Positions 1 through 7,444 of a DNA stretch of 64,000 nucleotides are shown piece by piece. The stretch is from positions 114,484 through 178,483 of the forward strand of contig NZ_JBBMQQ010000010.1 in the NCBI RefSeq assembly GCF_038900095.1, read 5' to 3'. The notes below the pieces were generated by a model. The model was not told where the DNA came from. It was given only the letters and a program-made list of their open reading frames with translations, and made no database searches. The translations under genes and the position numbers were made by a program. Position 1 is the stretch's first letter, and each line of letters begins with the position of its first letter. This stretch comes from Hoeflea sp038900095. GTDB lineage: Bacteria > Pseudomonadota > Alphaproteobacteria > Rhizobiales > Rhizobiaceae.

Positions 1-147
1 GGAACCGAAATTCCCTCGGTCCGCGCGCCGATCCTGCTCCCCGCCTCCCCGCTTCACTATGACCGGCCAAGCCCGCGCCTGGGCGAGCACACTCAGGAGG
101 TGCTGGCCGAGCTCGAAACCATCAAGTCAAAAGGACAACGCACATGA
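1..147 (+). CDS. CaiB/BaiF (family III) CoA-transferase, C-terminal end only
   Basis: Reading from base 1 in frame gives 48 residues and a TGA stop at 145-147. The stretch RPSPRLGEHTQEVLAEL is the typical C-terminal signature of family III CoA-transferases, in which the motif P.LGEHT is followed by a short helix. These enzymes move CoA between an acyl-CoA and a free carboxylic acid. The rest of the gene lies to the left of the window, so the substrate cannot be judged. The stop overlaps the start of the next gene (ATGA at 144-147), so the two are almost certainly co-transcribed and translationally coupled. Confidence 0.8.
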   Translation, partial: GTEIPSVRAPILLPASPLHYDRPSPRLGEHTQEVLAELETIKSKGQRT

Positions 148-1808
148 AAACCGGCGGCCAGCTGATTGTCGATTCACTCAAGGCCAATGGCGCCGAGCGT
201 CTGTTCTGCGTGCCGGGCGAAAGCTATCTCGCGGTGCTCGATGCGCTGGTTGATTCCGGCGTCGGCGTCACCGTCTGCCGCCAGGAAGGCGGAGCCGCGA
301 TGATGGCCGACAGCTGGGGCCGCTTGACCGGAAAGCCCGGCATCTGCTTTGTCACCCGCGGCCCCGGCGCCACCAATGCCACCGCCGGCCTGCACATTGC
401 CCGGCAGGATTCGATCCCGATGATCCTGTTCATCGGCCAGGTCCAGCGCGATGCCCGCGAACGCGAGGCCTTCCAGGAAGTCGAATACCGCCGCGCCTTT
501 ACCGAATTCGCCAAATGGGTGGCCGAGATCGACGATCCGGCCCGTATTCCCGAATTCGTCAACCGCGCCTTCTCCGTGGCCCAGTCCGGCCGCCCCGGCC
601 CGGTGGTGCTGGCGCTGCCCGAGGATGTGCTGCGCGAAGTGGTCGAGAACCCGCCAACTTCGATCCTGCCCAACCCGGTGCCCGTGATCCGGCCGGGCGA
701 GCCGGAAATGAAGGATCTGGCCGACCGCCTGTCGCGCTCGACACGCCCGGTGATGATCCTCGGCGGCACCCGCTGGACCGATCAGGCAGTCCGCCAGGTC
801 GAGCATTTCGCCGCCAGGGCGCAGGTACCTGTCGGCTGTTCGTTCCGCCGCCAGATGTTGTTTGACCACACCCATGACTGCTACGCCGGCGATGTCGGCA
901 TCGGTATCAATCCGGCGCTGGCAGAAGAGATCAGGAAGTCCGATCTGGTGATGCTGATCGGCGGCCGCTTCTCCGAAATGCCGTCTTCGGGCTACACCCT
1001 TCTCGACGTGCCCTTCCCGGCCCAGCCGCTGGTTCATGTTCACGCCGATGCCGATGAACTCGGCCGGGTCTACCGCCCGTCGCTTGCCATCAACGCCGAC
1101 CCCGCCTCTTTTGCCGAGGCCCTGTCCGCACTCGATGTCGAGACCACACCCGCGCGCGCCGAGCGGACAAGGCAGATGCATCAGGCCTATCTCGATTGGT
1201 CGACCCCGCCCGAAACAGGCCCCGGCGATGTGCACATGGGCCCGATCATCGACTGGCTGCGCGACGAGCTGCCCGACGACGCGATCCTGACCAATGGCGC
1301 GGGCAACTACGCCACCTGGGTGCACCGCTATGTCCGCTTCAGAAAATTCGCCACACAGGCCGCCCCTGCCTGCGGCTCAATGGGCTATGGCGTGCCCGCC
1401 GCCGTGGCCGCCAAGCAAGCCTACCCCGAGCGCCTGGTGGTCGCCTTTGCCGGCGACGGCTGTTTCATGATGCACGGACAGGAATTTGCCACCGCTGTGC
1501 AGCACAAGCTGCCGATCATCGTCATCGTCGTCAACAACTCGATGTACGGCACCATCCGGATGCATCAGGAGCGCGATTACCCCGGCCGCGTAAGTGCCAC
1601 CGAACTGACCAACCCGGATTTCGCCGCCCTTGCCCGCGCCTATGGCGGCCATGGCGAGACGGTGGAGAAAACCGAAGACTTCGCTCCCGCCTTCAAGCGC
1701 GCCCGCGCCATCGGCAAGCCGGCAATCATCGAGGTCAAGCTCGACCAGCAGGCCATCACACCGACCCGGACATTGGACCAGATCTCGGGCACCGGCGTGA
1801 AGAAATAG
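144..1808 (+). CDS. Thiamine pyrophosphate-binding enzyme of the acetolactate-synthase-like family
   Basis: The protein has 554 residues and the three-domain layout of TPP-dependent 2-oxoacid enzymes: N-terminal pyrimidine-binding domain (about 1-165), central domain (about 185-315) and C-terminal PP domain (about 375-530). The catalytic glutamate that activates TPP is E48 in CRQEGGAAM. The magnesium/diphosphate motif begins with GDG near residue 438 and ends with NN near 463, the expected spacing. The start overlaps the stop of the CoA-transferase gene. Relatives include acetolactate synthase, sulfoacetaldehyde acetyltransferase and oxalyl-CoA decarboxylase. It is not obviously the large IlvB subunit, and no small regulatory subunit follows. 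The reaction is unknown; an acyl-CoA-linked carboxylic acid pathway is an inference from the neighbour. Confidence 0.85.
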   Translation: MKTGGQLIVDSLKANGAERLFCVPGESYLAVLDALVDSGVGVTVCRQEGGAAMMADSWGRLTGKPGICFVTRGPGATNATAGLHIARQDSIPMILFIGQVQRDAREREAFQEVEYRRAFTEFAKWVAEIDDPARIPEFVNRAFSVAQSGRPGPVVLALPEDVLREVVENPPTSILPNPVPVIRPGEPEMKDLADRLSRSTRPVMILGGTRWTDQAVRQVEHFAARAQVPVGCSFRRQMLFDHTHDCYAGDVGIGINPALAEEIRKSDLVMLIGGRFSEMPSSGYTLLDVPFPAQPLVHVHADADELGRVYRPSLAINADPASFAEALSALDVETTPARAERTRQMHQAYLDWSTPPETGPGDVHMGPIIDWLRDELPDDAILTNGAGNYATWVHRYVRFRKFATQAAPACGSMGYGVPAAVAAKQAYPERLVVAFAGDGCFMMHGQEFATAVQHKLPIIVIVVNNSMYGTIRMHQERDYPGRVSATELTNPDFAALARAYGGHGETVEKTEDFAPAFKRARAIGKPAIIEVKLDQQAITPTRTLDQISGTGVKK

Positions 1809-1864
1809 CCCAAGGCGCGTTTCAAGGGCTTGCCGCGGCATCAGCGAACGCCACTTTGCTGGCT

Positions 1865-2260
1865 ATGAACAGCTCACAGCCAGCAATTCCACTTTCTGTC
1901 TGGTACGACGGCGATTGTCCGGTCTGCCGTCAGGAAGTGGCGCTCTACAGCCGCATCGACCGGAACCGTGCGATCGAGTGGATCGATATTGTTGCCCTCG
2001 CCGACAGCGCGTTGCCCGCCGGCAAGACCCGTGACGATCTGCTTGGCCGGTTTCATGCGCGGCAGGCCAACGGCCCCTGGCGCACCGGTGTCGATGCCTT
2101 CACCGCCATATGGGATCAGCTCCCGGTGCTCAGACGCCTGGCCTTCCTCTTCCGCACCCCCGGCATCCGCCAACTGGTGGAGCTTGGCTATCGCGGCTTT
2201 CTCAAATGGCAGCGCCACCACCGCGCCCGGCGCAACCTTTCCAAGCTACCCGTCGCGTGA
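1865..2260 (+). CDS. DCC-family thiol-disulfide oxidoreductase-like protein (DUF393)
   Basis: The protein has 131 residues. The motif YDGDCPVC at residues 14-21 is the signature of the DCC family, small thioredoxin-like proteins named after conserved Asp-Cys-x-x-Cys; the redox pair here would be C18 and C21. The open frame extends far upstream inside the TPP gene, but ATG at 1865 is the natural start because the family's conserved region begins about ten residues later. The C-terminal half contains the usual LGYRGFLKWQRHH-type basic helix. It lies 56 bases behind the TPP gene on the same strand. Its substrate is unknown. Confidence 0.85.
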   Translation: MNSSQPAIPLSVWYDGDCPVCRQEVALYSRIDRNRAIEWIDIVALADSALPAGKTRDDLLGRFHARQANGPWRTGVDAFTAIWDQLPVLRRLAFLFRTPGIRQLVELGYRGFLKWQRHHRARRNLSKLPVA

Positions 2261-2265
2261 TGCAC

Positions 2266-2991
2266 TCAGGGCCGTTCGCCCAGAACCCCGACCCAGAGGC
2301 TGCCATCGGTTGACCATGGATCACCTCCACCATTGACGCCGCTGTGCACCGTGTGAAAATCGGGCATCATGTAGCTGTCTTTCAGCCGGCCGGCCTTTTT
2401 CAAATCTGCCCTGAGCTTGTCGCGCTCGAGATCCACGTCGGGCGCAATGTGGTGGGTCAATTGTCCGGTTTCGTGGCTGAGGCCAATGCCGCGGTCAAAT
2501 GAAGCCGCGCCGATATAGAGTGGCGCCGGCAGCTCCGAACTGGTTGAAAGCAGCCACAGCCGCACGTGATGCCGGGTGTCGGGATCAGGACCTGCGGGCT
2601 TTTCGAAGGCCAGATCCTCGCTTCGCCCGAACAGAAACAACCGGCTGACCGGCGCGGTCACGTAGGTCCGGTCGAGCACGATGTCAGCGGCAATGTCCAG
2701 GCTGCTTCTCAAGCCCAGCGAATCGGCGGGAAACCAGCCCGCGGCTGCCATGGCCGATTTGACCGCGGCTTCGTCGCCGACCAGCGCCACATTGAGCGGA
2801 TCGCCCGGTCGGTGCTCGGCAGCCTCGGTCAGGCGCGGTTCGCTGCCATCCAATGGCGCCCGCGGATCGAAGAACACGTCCCACGCCAGCGGCGCGATCA
2901 GATAGGCCAGCGCCGTGTAGACCACGGCGGCAGCGGCAACAACAACGGCTGTGCGCCGAAGCCGTCCGGCGTTTTTTCTGCTGCCTGGCAC
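2266..2991 (-). CDS. LssY C-terminal domain protein, membrane-anchored
   Basis: The protein has 241 residues with one N-terminal transmembrane helix (about 13-33) after a basic stretch, followed by a single soluble domain that matches the LssY_C family (PF14067). The features used are SAMAAAGWFPADS, the SRLFLFGRSEDLAFEK segment and the HHVRLW strand. LssY_C domains occur alone or fused to membrane phosphatase-type proteins; their function is not established. Translation probably starts at GTG 2991 with AAGGA about ten bases upstream, and no ATG lies nearby. It is convergent with the DCC gene, with only five bases between the two stops. Confidence 0.75.
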   Translation of the reverse strand: MPGSRKNAGRLRRTAVVVAAAAVVYTALAYLIAPLAWDVFFDPRAPLDGSEPRLTEAAEHRPGDPLNVALVGDEAAVKSAMAAAGWFPADSLGLRSSLDIAADIVLDRTYVTAPVSRLFLFGRSEDLAFEKPAGPDPDTRHHVRLWLLSTSSELPAPLYIGAASFDRGIGLSHETGQLTHHIAPDVDLERDKLRADLKKAGRLKDSYMMPDFHTVHSGVNGGGDPWSTDGSLWVGVLGERP

Positions 2992-3089
2992 GTGCGGATG
3001 ATCCTTGGCGTCACGGGAATTCTCTGCACATTACATGCCGCATGCCCGGACACTTGTCCACAGATCCCCAGCCCCTGGCCAGAGTGGTG

Positions 3090-3428
3090 TCAGCCGCGCA
3101 GGTGAGCCGTCTGCTGGAAAACCGCGGTTGAGCGCGCACCGGAACGGCAATAGCCGAGCATCGGCGACGGCAATTCCTCGATCGCATCGACCATTTCGCG
3201 CACCGCATCAGCCGTCACGCCCATCGGGCCGATCGGGATATGCCGCATCTCGAGACCCAGAGCTTCTGCCGCCTGCTTGATGCTGTCGAAGCTCGGCTGG
3301 TCCGGGGCTTCGCCATCGGGCCGGTGGCAGACGATCGAGCGGAAGCCCGCGGCCTTGATTTCGGCGAGATCCTCGACGGAAATCTGTCCTGCGACGGAAT
3401 AGGTTGGGGTGACTTGGCGAAGATCCAT
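3090..3428 (-). CDS. TIGR01244 family protein (beta-lactamase hydrolase-like phosphatase/sulfurtransferase)
   Basis: This 112-residue single-domain protein belongs to the DUF442/TIGR01244 group, a compact phosphatase-like fold. The active-site loop is CRSGAR starting at C94. The N-terminal half has the family segment FRSIVCHRPDGEAPDQP. Homologues are fused to or encoded beside persulfide dioxygenases and sulfide-responsive regulators, where they act in sulfide detoxification; no such partner is visible in this window, so that role is only a possibility. The ATG at 3428 has AAGG 11 bases upstream. It is on the same strand as, but separated from, the LssY_C gene. Confidence 0.85.
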   Translation of the reverse strand: MDLRQVTPTYSVAGQISVEDLAEIKAAGFRSIVCHRPDGEAPDQPSFDSIKQAAEALGLEMRHIPIGPMGVTADAVREMVDAIEELPSPMLGYCRSGARSTAVFQQTAHLRG

Positions 3429-3519
3429 GACGTCAATTGCCTTTGAAGTGAGGCGCGCATCTGAAAGGCACGCCAGAGTTCGGACTGCCCGAATGACTTA
3501 AGCAATGGCTGCGAAGCCG

Positions 3520-3762
3520 TCAATCGGCGCTGGTGCCGCAGGTTGCGGCCAATTGGCTGTTCCTGTTGTTTCTCGCCCGCTCGGAGACCTCGCCGATAAT
3601 TTTCACCACATCGGGAAAACAGCCGCAGCAGCGGCCGCGGATCCGCATGAAATGATAGACCTTCGACGGCACGATCAGTTGCCAGGGATCTTCATCGAGC
3701 AGTTTTTCGACGGCAGCCTCGATCTCGCCTTGCGACAGAAGGTTGCACTGGCAGACAATCAT
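3520..3762 (-). CDS. bfd: Bacterioferritin-associated ferredoxin-like [2Fe-2S] protein
   Basis: The start chosen is ATG 3762, giving 80 residues beginning MIVCQCNLLS; an upstream ATG at 3777 would only add five residues. The four cluster ligands of the BFD-like domain are C4, C6, C45 and C48 (CQC and CCGC). Bfd donates electrons to bacterioferritin to release stored iron, and is normally induced when iron is scarce. The C-terminal 20 residues after EVSERARN extend past the domain. The gene is divergent from the iron-type ABC permease at 3929, which supports an iron-homeostasis role. Confidence 0.85.
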   Translation of the reverse strand: MIVCQCNLLSQGEIEAAVEKLLDEDPWQLIVPSKVYHFMRIRGRCCGCFPDVVKIIGEVSERARNNRNSQLAATCGTSAD

Positions 3763-3928
3763 GGAAGTTCTCAACACTCACGCGACGCTGCCAGTCCGGC
3801 TGCCAGTTGACGCTAAAACCTGTATGAATTACTCCACAATCTTTGACCGACCCGCCATCCGCTGTCAAACACCGGATGGTCAAGATGCCGGAAATATGGC
3901 CGACTTTCCACTCGCGGGATCAGGCCGG

Positions 3929-5623
3929 ATGCAAAGGATGAACCCGCCAGTGGGCGAACGCGCACTCAAATCTGCCGCCTGGATCGTCTCCCTGCTTTGC
4001 CTCGCGCCGATTGTCGCGGTGGCTTTCGCAGCCGTATCGGGCACGCTTGATACTTGGAACAGCCTGATGGCAACGGTGCTGCCGCGCTATGCCTGGACCA
4101 CGGTCGAACTGGTGGTTCTGGTCGGCATCGGTACCGCGATCGTCGGCACCTCGACGGCCTGGCTGGTCACCACCTGCAGCTTCCCCTTCCGCCGCACCTT
4201 CGAGATCGTGCTGGCGCTGCCGCTGGCCTTCCCGGCCTATGTGCTGGCTTATGCCTATACCGACCTGCTCGACCATCCCGGCGCGGTGCAGACGGCGCTG
4301 CGCAACATCACCGGCTGGGGCCCGAAGGATTACTGGTTCCCCGAAGTCCGCTCGCTCGGCGGAGCGGCAGCGATGCTGATCTTCGTGCTCTACCCCTATG
4401 TCTACCTGCTCGCTCGCGCGGCCTTCCTCAAGCAGTCGCCAACCGCCTATTTCGCCGCCCGCACGCTGGGCCACACGCCCTGGTCGGCCTTCTGGCGCGT
4501 CAGCCTGCCGATGGCCCGTCCGGCCATTGCCGGCGGGGTGATCCTGGCGCTGATGGAAACCATCGCGGATTTCGGCACCGTGGCGCATTTCGGCGTGCAG
4601 ACCTTCGCCACCGGCATCTACTCGGCCTGGTTCTCGATGGGCGACCGCATGGCCGCCTCGCAACTGGCCCTTTGCCTGCTGGTTGTTGCCCTGACCTTCG
4701 CGCTGCTCGAACGCGCCCAGCGCGGTGCTGCCAAACGCTTTCCCGCCGGCTCCCGCGTCGAGACCATGGAGCGGCACCATCTCCGCGGCTGGCATGCCGC
4801 GGCTGCCTTCACCGCCTGCGTGCTGCCGGTCGCCATCGGCTTTGCCATTCCGCTTGCCGTGCTGACAGACATGGCGATCGGTGCGGGAAAATCACCCTTC
4901 TCGCCGCGCTATCTCGGCTATGTCGAGAACTCGCTGACGCTGGCCTCGATCACCGCCTTTGTTACCGTGACCGCCGCCATCATCATCGGCTTCTGCGCCC
5001 GCATCGCCCCGAGCCTGGCATCCCGCTTTTCCGCCGCAGCCGCCGGCATTGGCTACGCCGTGCCCGGCGGTGTCATCGCGGTCGGGCTGCTGGTGCCGTT
5101 TGCAGCCCTCGACAACGCGATCGACGCCTGGGCACGGGCGAATTTCGATGTCTCCACCGGCCTGTTCTTCACCGGTTCCATCGGGCTATTGATCGTGGCT
5201 TACATGGTGCGCTTCATCGCCGCCGCCCTTGGCGCCTTCGACACCGGCATCTCGGCGATCAAGCCCAATATCGATGCCGCAGCGCGCACGCTTGGCCGCA
5301 CCTCGGGCCGCATGCTCATCGAAATCCACCTGCCTTTGCTGCGTCCCAGCCTGCTCACCGCACTGTTGATCGTCTTTGTCGACGTGATGAAGGAACTTCC
5401 CGCCACCCTGATCATGCGGCCATTCAACTATGACACGCTCGCCGTGCAGGCCTACCGGCTTGCCTCCGACGAGCGCCTCAACCAGGCCGCCCTGCCCTCG
5501 CTGATGATCGTCGGATTCGGGCTGCTGCCGGTGATCCTGCTTTGCCACACCATCGGCAAGTCTGGCCGCCAGCAAAACCGGGTGGTTAGCCCGAAAGTGG
5601 ATGCGCTGCTGCCGAGCGCCTGA
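3929..5623 (+). CDS. Ferric-iron type ABC transporter permease (FbpB-like, duplicated)
   Basis: The protein has about 564 residues from ATG 3929 (575 from ATG 3896, 561 from ATG 3938; none has a convincing ribosome site). It is two fused copies of a six-helix binding-protein-dependent permease domain. Each half carries the cytoplasmic EAA-type loop that contacts the ATPase: AARTLGHTPWSAFWRVSLP in the first half and AARTLGRTSGRMLIEIHLP in the second. This architecture is that of the FbpB/SfuB/AfuB ferric permeases. The ATPase gene is not adjacent. A matching periplasmic iron-binding protein is encoded 4 kb away at 9799-10830, so the system may be split. It faces bfd divergently. Confidence 0.88.
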   Translation: MQRMNPPVGERALKSAAWIVSLLCLAPIVAVAFAAVSGTLDTWNSLMATVLPRYAWTTVELVVLVGIGTAIVGTSTAWLVTTCSFPFRRTFEIVLALPLAFPAYVLAYAYTDLLDHPGAVQTALRNITGWGPKDYWFPEVRSLGGAAAMLIFVLYPYVYLLARAAFLKQSPTAYFAARTLGHTPWSAFWRVSLPMARPAIAGGVILALMETIADFGTVAHFGVQTFATGIYSAWFSMGDRMAASQLALCLLVVALTFALLERAQRGAAKRFPAGSRVETMERHHLRGWHAAAAFTACVLPVAIGFAIPLAVLTDMAIGAGKSPFSPRYLGYVENSLTLASITAFVTVTAAIIIGFCARIAPSLASRFSAAAAGIGYAVPGGVIAVGLLVPFAALDNAIDAWARANFDVSTGLFFTGSIGLLIVAYMVRFIAAALGAFDTGISAIKPNIDAAARTLGRTSGRMLIEIHLPLLRPSLLTALLIVFVDVMKELPATLIMRPFNYDTLAVQAYRLASDERLNQAALPSLMIVGFGLLPVILLCHTIGKSGRQQNRVVSPKVDALLPSA

Positions 5624-5646
5624 CAGGCAGGGCCCGCACGCCCGTT

Positions 5647-6099
5647 TCAGGTGCGCCGTTCGTCAAGCCAGGCCCGCACTGCCGCAAGCACCGGCACGGT
5701 CTTTGCTATCTCTCCCGCCGGGAAATCCTGCTGCAATGCCTGCATCATCGGCGCTATTGTCGCGACGCAGGCGTCACACATGGCACGTCCCTCGTCGGTG
5801 ATGTTGACGCGCTTGGCGCGGCCGTCGGTCGCGTCGGGGGTAATCACAACCAGCCCCTTGCCTTCCAGATGCTTCAGCGTGCCGGTCATGGCGCCCTTTG
5901 TCACCTGCATGGCCCGCGCAATCCGGTGCGGCGTCCAGCCATCGCCCACCCGGCCGAGGTGATTGAGCACCGAAAACTGCGCCAGCGTCATGCCTTCCGG
6001 CATCGCCTTTTCAAAGGCGTTGCCGGACAGCTGCGAGATGATGCCGATCTCGTTGAAGAAGCCGAAAAGGGCTTCCATGTCGTTGGGGTTTGCGCTCAT
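5647..6099 (-). CDS. MarR-family transcriptional regulator
   Basis: The protein has 150 residues with the winged helix of MarR proteins: TPHRIARAMQVTKGAMTGTL is the recognition region (about 57-77), followed by the wing with DGRAKRVNITDEGRA. Its start codon overlaps the stop of the nitroreductase-like gene (ATGA on the minus strand at 6096-6099), so it is the second gene of that operon. The two 14-bp palindromes in the operon's promoter (7272-7305) are the obvious operator candidates, which would make it an autoregulated repressor. Effector unknown; MarR proteins of this type often sense phenolics or oxidants. Confidence 0.88.
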   Translation of the reverse strand: MSANPNDMEALFGFFNEIGIISQLSGNAFEKAMPEGMTLAQFSVLNHLGRVGDGWTPHRIARAMQVTKGAMTGTLKHLEGKGLVVITPDATDGRAKRVNITDEGRAMCDACVATIAPMMQALQQDFPAGEIAKTVPVLAAVRAWLDERRT

Positions 6100-7256
6100 G
6101 CACTCCGGATCCGGGTTTCCAGCGGCCAGCGCGGCGCCGGCTTGGTATCGGGACCATAGCCCAGCCTGACAAACATTTGCAGCGTCTCGTTTTCACCGAT
6201 CCCCAGCGCAGTGCGCATGTCACCATATTTGCCGGTCATCTCGTCATATTCCTGCAGCGCCTGGCTGAACGGCTGCAGCGCAAGTCCGGCACCGGTGACA
6301 GCGAGATGCATGCGCACATGGTCACGCCCGGCGGCAATCTGGTCGGCCCTGGTATTGCCCGGTGTCGTCAGCCAGAGAAATGCCATCGCGGTGTCGAACT
6401 GGACCTTCTGTGCCGCCATGCTCCGGGAAAACATCGTCGAACTGGGGTCCAGCATCTCTTCCCTGTTCATCATGCCGAGAAGGCTCAACCCCTCCATCAG
6501 CGGCCCGCCCAGGCTTATGCCGTCGGGATTGGCTTCGATTTCGGCCTTGCCGATGCGCATCAGGTCAACGCTCTCCTTCATCGTGCGGCGGGTGCGCAAC
6601 TCGATCTCCATCGCCGACCAGGAAAGCGCCCGGAGCGCGACCACGTCTTCGGCCCCGGTCGCATGGGCAATACGCGCGGTCCGCGCAGCACCGGCAATGC
6701 CGTCCAGCGTCTGGGCAGAAACCGGCCGGGCAATGTCATAGGCTTCACGGTTGGTGTGGCGCGCAAACACCTGCGCAAACAACGGATCACGCGGAACCGT
6801 ATCGTCGGCCACCAGACGGATGCGCGCCACCGGACGGTCATCCAGAACCGGTTGCGGCTCGCCGTCCGGGAACAGTGTCACTTCAGCGCGATGGCCGATC
6901 TCCGCAGCCGCCATAGCAAGCACCTCGATGAAACAGCCAAGGCCGATCGTCAGTTGCCGGTCATAGGGATCGGTTTCCGGCAGCCGTCGCGCGGTGTCGA
7001 AATACAGCGTTATCTCCCCCGGCGTCGAAAGCTCCGCCACCCAGGGTTGGCGGTTGTGCGGATTGGGCGCAAGGATCGCATGCGACAGCGCAAAGATCCG
7101 CGGATCGCTGCTTGTACCTGCCTGCAGCGCTTTTGCTGCCTGCCAGGGCTCACGCCCGGCTGCGGGATCGCGGGTTGCGGCCCAGGCTCCAATTCCGCCC
7201 GCGGCGACAATTACCCCGCCACCAAGGATCGTCATGAATTTCCGTCTGCTGGTCAT
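6096..7256 (-). CDS. Tat-exported nitroreductase-like (Acg family) flavoprotein
   Basis: The protein has 386 residues from ATG 7256, which has GGAG six bases upstream; the frame stays open to 7322. The N terminus MTSRRKFMTILGGG has a twin-arginine signal followed by a hydrophobic stretch ending about residue 27, so it should be exported folded with its cofactor. The motif APNPHNRQPW and the spacing of the rest fit the Acg-type, FMN-binding nitroreductase-like family, in which two degenerate nitroreductase halves share one chain. Family members are linked to flavin storage or stress tolerance rather than proven reductase activity. It forms an operon with the MarR gene. Confidence 0.82.
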   Translation of the reverse strand: MTSRRKFMTILGGGVIVAAGGIGAWAATRDPAAGREPWQAAKALQAGTSSDPRIFALSHAILAPNPHNRQPWVAELSTPGEITLYFDTARRLPETDPYDRQLTIGLGCFIEVLAMAAAEIGHRAEVTLFPDGEPQPVLDDRPVARIRLVADDTVPRDPLFAQVFARHTNREAYDIARPVSAQTLDGIAGAARTARIAHATGAEDVVALRALSWSAMEIELRTRRTMKESVDLMRIGKAEIEANPDGISLGGPLMEGLSLLGMMNREEMLDPSSTMFSRSMAAQKVQFDTAMAFLWLTTPGNTRADQIAAGRDHVRMHLAVTGAGLALQPFSQALQEYDEMTGKYGDMRTALGIGENETLQMFVRLGYGPDTKPAPRWPLETRIRSA

Positions 7257-7271
7257 ATCTGGCTCCATTTC

Positions 7272-7305
7272 GTTTAGCGTTAAACCATATAGTTTACCAC
7301 TAAAC
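7272..7305. promoter_or_regulatory. Tandem palindromic operators, probable MarR binding sites
   Basis: Two copies of the dyad GTTTA-N4-TAAAC lie at 7272-7285 and 7292-7305, with centres 20 bp apart, i.e. on the same helix face. Together they form a larger imperfect palindrome of 34 bp with 28 symmetric positions. They cover the spacer and -10 of the minus-strand promoter below, the ideal place for repression by the operon's own MarR protein. Confidence 0.75.
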
Positions 7306-7315
7306 GACATGTCAA
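7286..7315 (-). promoter_or_regulatory. Sigma-70 promoter of the nitroreductase-marR operon
   Basis: On the minus strand, a perfect -35 TTGACA lies at 7315-7310. A 17-18 bp spacer leads to CTATAT or TATATG (7292-7286) as -10. Transcription would start near 7279, about 23 bases before the ATG at 7256, leaving room for the GGAG site. Confidence 0.7.
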
Positions 7316-7444
7316 TCCCCAAGAACGGGGCTGCCCCGCAAGCCGCTCCTGATCACCCGCGCCGTACCCGGACCGGGCTGCAACTCACATACGCGTCGCA
7401 CAACGGTGACAAAGCCGAATGGCGAAGAAGATGCGCCCCGCGTA

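Noticed and set aside
174..1325. 383-codon minus-strand frame inside the TPP gene
   Set aside because: Shadow frame; His/Gly/Arg-rich with no domain.
144..1808. Glyoxylate carboligase or oxalyl-CoA decarboxylase
   Set aside because: Glyoxylate carboligase lacks the catalytic Glu that is present here (E48), and the usual oxalyl-CoA decarboxylase CoA-binding signature is not evident; only the broad family is supported.
3743..3928. N-terminal extension of the iron permease to 3743
   Set aside because: It overlaps the start of bfd, and the extra residues are not hydrophobic or conserved; a start at 3896-3938 is more reasonable.
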